A stretch of 11,213 nt of DNA, from the NCBI GenBank assembly GCA_023424865.1, contig JAFADM010000263.1:1-11213 (forward strand), in the 5' to 3' direction. Position numbers and translations under genes: made by a program. The notes under the pieces were generated by a model. It was given only the letters and a program-made list of their open reading frames with translations, was not told where the DNA came from and made no database searches. Shown piece after piece: positions 6,781 to 11,213 of the stretch (position 1 is the first letter of the stretch; each line of letters begins with the position of its first letter). This DNA is from Bacillota bacterium (GTDB taxonomy: Bacteria; Bacillota_A; Clostridia; DSM-8532).

Positions 6781-7803
6781 ATGACCATACTGGTAACAGG
6801 CGGCTGCGGCTACCTTGGAAGCCATACCTGCGTTGAGCTTTTAAACGCAGGCTATAAGGTAGTGGTGCTGGACAACCTGTCCAACAGCTCCGAGGAAGCG
6901 TTAAACAGGGTAATGGAAATCACTAAAAAGCCCATTACCTTTTATAAAGCCGATCTCTTAGATAAGGAAGCTCTTCGGAATTTATTTATAAAGGAAGCTC
7001 CTTATGCCGTCATTCATTTTGCCGGGCTAAAGGCAGTGGGTGAATCGGTTTCCATTCCCCTGCGCTATTACTCGAATAATCTGACAGGCACTCTCCATCT
7101 TTGTCAGGCAATGTCGGAATTCAATGTCAGGAAGCTGGTTTTCAGTTCCTCGGCAACGGTTTACGGCAACCCCGATCATGTTCCTGTAAGGGAGGATGCC
7201 CCCTTGCAGCCCACCAATCCCTATGGGCGCACCAAGCTCATGATTGAAGATCTGCTGCGGGATTTACACGCCTCGGACCCTACCTGGCACATTGCCCTTT
7301 TAAGGTACTTCAACCCTGTGGGAGCCCACGCGTCAGGCCGAATCGGCGAGGAGCCCAGAGGTGTTCCAAGCAATCTTGTGCCCTACCTTTCCCGCGTGGC
7401 CCTGGGCAAGCTTCCCCAGCTTCAGATCTTTGGAGGCGACTACCCTACTCCCGATGGTACGGGAATAAGGGATTATGTCCATGTCACCGATTTGGCGGTG
7501 GGTCATATTAAGGCTTTGGAAAAGCTAGAGTCCCACCAGGGAATTGAGGCCTACAATCTGGGTACGGGCAGAGGCCTCAGTGTGCTTGATATGATCCGGG
7601 CTTTTGAACAAGCGTCCGGACGAAGGATTACATATAATGTAACGGGAAGACGTTCCGGTGATAGCGCTGTTTCCTACGCCAATGCGGAAAAGGCCTTAAG
7701 GGAATTGAACTGGAAAGCGGAAAGAACCCTTGCCCAAATGTGTGAAAGTGCCTGGAAATGGCAGATAAATAACCCAAACGGGTTTAAAAATGAAGCATTG
7801 TAG
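6781..7803 (+). CDS. galE: UDP-glucose (hexose) 4-epimerase
   Basis: A 340-residue extended short-chain dehydrogenase that interconverts UDP-glucose and UDP-galactose (and possibly the N-acetyl forms) with bound NAD, in the cytosol. It shows the Rossmann motif TGGCGYLG (6-13), catalytic Ser124 in FSSSATVYG, the Tyr148/Lys152 pair in NPYGRTK, and the family motif RDYVHVTDL (230-238). Length is typical (E. coli 338). The residue that aligns with E. coli Tyr299, which limits substrate size, appears to be Ser298 in AVSYANAEKA; a small residue here is linked in other GalE proteins to acceptance of UDP-GlcNAc/GalNAc. The start at 6781 is set by GGAGG five bases upstream and by the typical MTILVTGG opening. 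A GTG at 6748 would add 11 residues with no good ribosome site. The next gene follows after 22 bases and is probably co-transcribed. Confidence 0.96.
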   Translation: MTILVTGGCGYLGSHTCVELLNAGYKVVVLDNLSNSSEEALNRVMEITKKPITFYKADLLDKEALRNLFIKEAPYAVIHFAGLKAVGESVSIPLRYYSNNLTGTLHLCQAMSEFNVRKLVFSSSATVYGNPDHVPVREDAPLQPTNPYGRTKLMIEDLLRDLHASDPTWHIALLRYFNPVGAHASGRIGEEPRGVPSNLVPYLSRVALGKLPQLQIFGGDYPTPDGTGIRDYVHVTDLAVGHIKALEKLESHQGIEAYNLGTGRGLSVLDMIRAFEQASGRRITYNVTGRRSGDSAVSYANAEKALRELNWKAERTLAQMCESAWKWQINNPNGFKNEAL

Positions 7804-7825
7804 AAAGTAGAAAGAAGAGGATACT

Positions 7826-8758
7826 ATGGAAAAATATACAAAAAGCACCCGGCCTTTAACCCTTGTCGTGCTTGCTGCCGGTTTGGGCAGCCGTTATGGA
7901 GGTCTAAAGCAAATTGATCCCGTAGGTCCCTGCGGAGAATTTCTTATGGATTACTCCATTTTTGATGCGCTTGCGGCGGGCTTCCGACGGGTGGTTTTTG
8001 TTATCCGAAAGGATATGGAGGAGCTTTTCCGTGAAAAGGCAGGGCGAAGAATTGAAGCCAGCGTCTCCACCGAATATGTTTTTCAGTCTCTTGACGACCT
8101 CCCGGCAGGCCATGCTGTGCCGGAAGGCAGAACCAAGCCCTGGGGTACGGTCCACGCGGTTTTGAGCTGCCGAAACACCGTGGATACGCCATTTATCGTT
8201 ATAAACGGCGACGACTATTACGGAAGGTCGGGCTATGCTCTTATGGCAGATTTTCTTTTAAACCGCGTCAGCAGTTTGGAGAAAGGGCATTATTGCATGC
8301 TGGGCTTTCCCATAACCAAAACCCTGTCGGATAAAGGAACAGTCTCTCGGGGCATTTGTGTAACGGATAATGAGGGCTACCTTGAATCCGTTGTTGAACG
8401 TAAAAAAATCCGCTTTGAAAGCGGAATTCCAAGCTACACGGAAAATGGCGAAAGCTGGCTTTCCATCCCCACGGAAGCCACAGCCTCCATGAATCTTTGG
8501 GGCTTTACGCCCGACATTTTCCCCGTTTTTGAGGCCCAGTTTCAAACGTTTATCCAATCTGCCGGAACCACAGGCGAGCTCTGCCTTTCCACTGCCGTGG
8601 ACGAGCTTTTGGCCCAGGGCAAGGCCAGGGTAAAAGTCCTTCCGGCTTCGGAAGACTGGTACGGTGTTACCTATCCCGAGGATAAGCCCATGGTGAAGGC
8701 AGCCCTGTCCAAGCTCATAGGCAAGGGCTTCTATCCCGCACCGTTGTGGCCCGTTTAA
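7826..8758 (+). CDS. Sugar-1-phosphate nucleotidyltransferase family protein
   Basis: A 310-residue cytosolic protein of the NTP-transferase superfamily, which joins a nucleoside monophosphate to a sugar phosphate. The N-terminal signature LAAGLGSRYGGLKQ (16-29) is the nucleotide-binding loop with its Arg and Lys; INGDDYYG (126-133) supplies the metal-binding aspartates; KPWGTVHAV (104-112) resembles the sugar/base-binding loop; SMNLWGF (221-227) and WYGVTYPEDK (278-287) are further conserved-looking blocks. There is no C-terminal hexapeptide-repeat acyltransferase domain as in GlmU. Placement directly after galE (22-base gap, AGAGG before the ATG) suggests that it makes a UDP- (or dTDP-) hexose that GalE then epimerizes, possibly in a salvage route. 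The exact sugar and nucleotide cannot be read from sequence. Its TAA overlaps the converging asparaginase gene's stop. Confidence 0.82.
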   Translation: MEKYTKSTRPLTLVVLAAGLGSRYGGLKQIDPVGPCGEFLMDYSIFDALAAGFRRVVFVIRKDMEELFREKAGRRIEASVSTEYVFQSLDDLPAGHAVPEGRTKPWGTVHAVLSCRNTVDTPFIVINGDDYYGRSGYALMADFLLNRVSSLEKGHYCMLGFPITKTLSDKGTVSRGICVTDNEGYLESVVERKKIRFESGIPSYTENGESWLSIPTEATASMNLWGFTPDIFPVFEAQFQTFIQSAGTTGELCLSTAVDELLAQGKARVKVLPASEDWYGVTYPEDKPMVKAALSKLIGKGFYPAPLWPV

Positions 8759-8764
8759 CCGGGC
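8749..8764. other. Small hairpin containing both convergent stop codons
   Basis: GCCCG (8749-8753) and CGGGC (8760-8764) form a 5-bp GC-rich stem whose 6-base loop TTTAAC holds most of the overlapping stop codons of the two converging genes (TAA at 8756-8758 on +; TAA read from 8757-8755 on -). There is no T tract on either side, so it is not a normal intrinsic terminator. Confidence 0.4.
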
Positions 8765-9774
8765 TCTTCCTCGGGAGCGATTTCGCCGCAGTAATTGGTG
8801 GACATCCTACGCCGTATTTCGGAAAAATTTGAGGTATGGCCTAAAACCCACATGAGCTTGGTTACGGCGGCTTCGCTTGTCATATCCCGGCCGGACAGAA
8901 TCCCCCTGTCGTCGGCCATTTCCCGGCCCACTCCGTATATGGACAGATCCGAGGTTTCATAAAGGCACTGGGTCACCACCACGACGGCCATTCCCGACTG
9001 AGCCAGCTCCTTAAGCTTCTCGGCAATGTTCCTACGAAGCTCATGAACGCCTCCCAGGCCGAAGCTTTCCACCACAAGGCCCTTATAGCCGATATTCCTT
9101 AACGCGTCCAAAAGCTCAGGCTGGGTGCCCGGGATAAGCTTGAGCAGGAAAACGGAAGGGTCCAGGCTATCATCATAGGTAAAGGTATTTCCTTCCCCCC
9201 TGCCGTTCCAGAGATAGCGGGAGTCCAAAAGGAGAATGCCATTGTTTAAGGTGCCTACCAGAGGGGCATTCACACTTTCAAAAGCATTATGACTAAGGGT
9301 GCGAACCTTCACCGCTCTGGAGCCTAATATCACACTTCCATTAAAAGTGATGAAAACACCGCTGACAGGCTGAACAGCCGTAAGTACCGCATCTTTAATA
9401 TTCTGTATGCCGTCGGTTTCCGGATCAATAATGGGCTTTTGCGAGCCGGTAAGCACAATGGGCTTGCCGGGATTTCTCAGAATGAAGGAAAGCATGGATG
9501 CCGTATAGGCCATGGTATCCGTCCCATGAAGCACCACTATGCCATCGTAGTGTTCCAGCTCATCCCGAATCATTTCCGCAAGAAGTTTCCACTCCTCCGG
9601 CTGTATATTGGAGCTATCCAGTGTAAATATGGTTTTTGCTGTTATTTTGGCTGTTTTATGGATATCAGGTGTATAGGCAATTATTTTATCCCCATCCAGG
9701 CTGGGTTGAAGGCCCCTGTCCGTGGGAGCCGAAGCAATGGTTCCGCCTGTTGAAATAATCAATACGCTTTTCAT
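8755..9774 (-). CDS. ansA: L-asparaginase, cytosolic type I
   Basis: A 339-residue enzyme that hydrolyses L-asparagine to aspartate and ammonia. ISTGGTIAS (7-15) contains the nucleophile Thr12; LHGTDTM (82-88) contains Thr85-Asp86, the second catalytic pair; Lys156 in GSRAVK fits the catalytic lysine; LDSSN (52-56) is the substrate-side serine region. There is no signal peptide, and length and motif context match the cytoplasmic AnsA type rather than the exported type II enzyme. The frame is open up to 9897, but the added 41 residues are not family-like and would cover the promoter; ATG 9774, preceded by CGGAGTG at a somewhat long spacing, gives the classic MKSVLIISTGGT opening. It is probably a single-gene unit with its own promoter, converging on the nucleotidyltransferase gene and divergent from the efflux operon. 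The symbol is given by type, not proven orthology. Confidence 0.93.
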   Translation of the reverse strand: MKSVLIISTGGTIASAPTDRGLQPSLDGDKIIAYTPDIHKTAKITAKTIFTLDSSNIQPEEWKLLAEMIRDELEHYDGIVVLHGTDTMAYTASMLSFILRNPGKPIVLTGSQKPIIDPETDGIQNIKDAVLTAVQPVSGVFITFNGSVILGSRAVKVRTLSHNAFESVNAPLVGTLNNGILLLDSRYLWNGRGEGNTFTYDDSLDPSVFLLKLIPGTQPELLDALRNIGYKGLVVESFGLGGVHELRRNIAEKLKELAQSGMAVVVVTQCLYETSDLSIYGVGREMADDRGILSGRDMTSEAAVTKLMWVLGHTSNFSEIRRRMSTNYCGEIAPEEEPG

Positions 9775-9847
9775 TTTAAAATACACTCCGGAATAATTTA
9801 TTGAATCCGGCACCCCTTTATTCCCGGTTAGTCGACCCAACAGAAAA

Positions 9848-9875
9848 AGTTTACCATAATCCTGCTTTGCGTCAA
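9848..9875 (-). promoter_or_regulatory. Promoter of the asparaginase gene
   Basis: On the - strand TTGACG (complement of 9870-9875; five of six consensus bases) and TAAACT (complement of 9848-9853; four of six) are 16 bases apart, and TGG precedes the -10, giving an extended form. Transcription would start near 9841, leaving a leader of about 65 bases that contains a small inverted repeat (CCGGA 9788-9792 with TCCGG 9806-9810) overlapping the ribosome binding site. Confidence 0.65.
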
Positions 9876-9966
9876 GGCGTTTTAACCTCTTATTCAAATA
9901 GCTTACGGAATGATACGGAAAAATTTAAGGCATACTTAATTTAGAAGGCTCATCCTATGGCAAACG

Positions 9967-9972
9967 AGGAGG
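9967..9972 (+). promoter_or_regulatory. Ribosome binding site deciding the adaptor start
   Basis: Perfect AGGAGG eight bases before the ATG at 9981. The earlier in-frame ATG at 9957 has only a weak AGAAGG about ten bases away, and using it would place this AGGAGG inside the coding region. The 9981 start is therefore preferred. Confidence 0.75.
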
Positions 9973-9980
9973 CAGCGGAC

Positions 9981-10862
9981 ATGGCAAAACCAGAGAACAA
10001 AAAAAAGGCCTTATTTACCTTAATCGTTATTTTGATACTTATACCCGTCGTGATACTGGCAAGAGATGCGATTAACCGTGCCAGAGGAACAACTTATATA
10101 GAAGAGACAGCCATTACCCGTACCATAAAAACCTATTACAGCTTTTCAGGAATCATTGAAGCCATTAACCGGCAAACGGTTTTAAGCCTTCAGCTCATGC
10201 AGGTGAAGAAAATACATGTCCGTCAGGGGGATAAGGTTTCCGAGGGCGACGTGCTTCTAACTCCTTCCATGGGAGAGGCTGTTAAGGCGGGCATCACCGG
10301 GGAAGTAGCTTCCGTGTACGTGGAAGAGGGCGCCCAGCTGACGGGAGGAACAAAGCTTTTCGAGCTGGCAGACTATGATAATCTCAAGGTTACCATAAAG
10401 GTTGACGAGTACGATTTAAAAGCTATTGCCGTCGGCATGCCGGTGGAAATTATAATAAACGCCCTGGATACACAGGTGGACGGCGAGGTGGCCTCTATCT
10501 CCCGGGAAGCGGTGAATGTCAACGGTGTGTCCTATTTTACCGCGGTCATACATCTTGAAAAGGATGTGAGCCTGAGAGTGGGCATGAGTACCGAGGTTCG
10601 ACTGGAAAACAAAACGGTGGCCGATGCCCTTAGCCTTGGCATGGAGGCGGTTCAGTTTAATTCTGAGGATGAGCCCTATGTTTTAATAAGGGATAACGAT
10701 GGCGATGTCACTGCCGTTTCAGTTGAAACGGGCCTTAATGACGGCACCAATGTGGAGATTAAATCCGGTCTTGAAGCGGGACAGGTGGTTCTTATTCCAA
10801 TAGAGGCAACCAGTGAGAGCTATGCCGCTAAAATGCGCACCTCCGTGACAGGAGGCCGATGA
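9981..10862 (+). CDS. HlyD/MacA-family membrane-fusion adaptor of an ABC efflux system
   Basis: A 293-residue adaptor with a short basic N-terminus, one membrane anchor (about residues 10-28), and an outside portion built as in MacA/YknX. Lipoyl half 1 is at about 67-95 (VRQGDKVSEGDVLL) and half 2 at about 103-130 (ITGEVASVYVEEGAQL); then come a beta-barrel (about 134-210) and a membrane-proximal domain (about 211-275). The two lipoyl halves are joined by only about ten residues, so the long coiled-coil hairpin of Gram-negative adaptors is absent; length is well below MacA or YknX (about 370). This suits a cell without an outer membrane. It is first in an operon: its TGA overlaps an ATG of the ABC ATPase gene, as in YknXYZ/MacAB systems for peptides or antibiotics. 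Substrate unknown. An ATG at 9957 would add eight residues. No clear promoter was found upstream. Confidence 0.87.
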   Translation: MAKPENKKKALFTLIVILILIPVVILARDAINRARGTTYIEETAITRTIKTYYSFSGIIEAINRQTVLSLQLMQVKKIHVRQGDKVSEGDVLLTPSMGEAVKAGITGEVASVYVEEGAQLTGGTKLFELADYDNLKVTIKVDEYDLKAIAVGMPVEIIINALDTQVDGEVASISREAVNVNGVSYFTAVIHLEKDVSLRVGMSTEVRLENKTVADALSLGMEAVQFNSEDEPYVLIRDNDGDVTAVSVETGLNDGTNVEIKSGLEAGQVVLIPIEATSESYAAKMRTSVTGGR

Positions 10863-11213
10863 TGGGCTTGGAAATTCTTCAGATGGAGCAAATTGTAAAA
10901 TGCTATACCATGGGTAATGAAACCCTAAGGGTTTTGGACGATGTAAACCTTACCATTAACCAGGGCGAGTTTGTCTCCGTCCTGGGGCCTTCGGGCTCGG
11001 GAAAATCCACTTTAATGAATATCATCGGCTGTCTGGACTCCCCTACCGAGGGAAAATACAGGCTATCGGGAAATTTGGTGGAAAATCTGGACGAGGTAAG
11101 CCTGGCCCGTATCCGAAACAAGGAAATCGGCTTTGTTTTTCAGCAGTTTCAGCTTCTTTCAAGGCTTTCCGCTCTTCAAAATGTGGAGCTCCCCCTTATC
11201 TATGCCGGGCTTC
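10862..11213 (+). CDS. MacB/LolD/YknY-type ABC ATPase, 3'-truncated by window edge
   Basis: The first 117 residues of an ATP-binding subunit, cut at the right edge. It shows Walker A GPSGSGKST (10985-11011), an N-terminal beta strand region ending in VLDDVNLTINQGEFVSVLG, and the Q-loop FVFQQFQLL (Gln at 11141-11143) followed by ALQNVELPLIYAG, wording typical of the MacB/LolD/YknY group that powers lipoprotein or macrolide/peptide export with a FtsX-like permease. Signature, Walker B and switch His lie outside. Two ATGs stand in tandem at 10859 and 10862; AGGAGG (10850-10855) is three bases from the first and six from the second, so the second is preferred. Either way the gene overlaps or abuts the adaptor stop, showing tight translational coupling. 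A permease gene is expected next but is not visible. Confidence 0.9.
   Translation, partial: MGLEILQMEQIVKCYTMGNETLRVLDDVNLTINQGEFVSVLGPSGSGKSTLMNIIGCLDSPTEGKYRLSGNLVENLDEVSLARIRNKEIGFVFQQFQLLSRLSALQNVELPLIYAGL

Noticed and set aside
9439..9753. 104-residue open frame on + inside the asparaginase gene
   Set aside because: It is antisense to the strongly conserved HGTDT and GGTIA regions; no independent support.
9775..9897. 41-residue N-terminal extension of the asparaginase
   Set aside because: It would run through the likely promoter (9848-9875) and is not like asparaginase N-termini; ATG 9774 gives the standard opening.
1..11213. CRISPR array, tRNA, rRNA, insertion sequence, prophage or toxin-antitoxin pair
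   Set aside because: No regular repeats, cloverleaf, transposase, integrase or small paired coding frames were found by eye; nearly all sequence is explained by the listed genes.

Overview
The window looks like ordinary chromosome of a low- to mid-GC Gram-positive anaerobe, most likely a clostridial Firmicute. The taxonomic reading is an inference. It rests on strong AGGAGG-type ribosome binding sites, TATAAT promoters with extended -10 elements, a two-gene heterodimeric ABC exporter, a YknXYZ/MacAB-like operon whose adaptor has no room for a TolC-docking hairpin, and gene content typical of Clostridia. No phage, transposon, CRISPR array, tRNA or rRNA was seen.

Layout, left to right. (1) The 3' part of gltX (glutamyl-tRNA synthetase, +) ends at a long hairpin terminator at 1388-1457, which sits between converging genes. 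(2) A leftward block, read from about 5716 down to 1513, encodes the two subunits of a heterodimeric ABC exporter (overlapping by ATGA) and then, past a weak terminator-like hairpin, a 2H-phosphoesterase (2'-5' RNA ligase-like) protein. (3) A divergent control region of about 300 bp (5646-5941) carries a promoter for each direction and a strong 28-bp dyad just before the next ribosome binding site. (4) A rightward gene follows for a DinB/DfsB-like four-helix-bundle protein. (5) A rightward pair comes next: galE (UDP-hexose 4-epimerase) and a sugar-1-phosphate nucleotidyltransferase-like protein, probably making and interconverting UDP-sugars for surface polysaccharide or for hexose and hexosamine use. 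(6) A leftward cytosolic-type L-asparaginase has a stop codon that overlaps the stop codon of the nucleotidyltransferase. (7) At the right edge a rightward operon begins with a membrane-anchored HlyD/MacA-family adaptor and a MacB/LolD-type ABC ATPase cut by the window end. A permease would be expected next.

I found no convincing undescribed multi-gene system. The items most worth a second look are the dyad in front of the DinB-like gene, the apparently hairpin-less adaptor, the asymmetric ATP sites of the exporter, the small gatekeeper residue in GalE, and the stop codons shared inside a hairpin between converging genes. Several starts differ from the longest open frame: the exporter subunit (5645), galE (6781), asparaginase (9774), the adaptor (9981) and the ATPase (10862).
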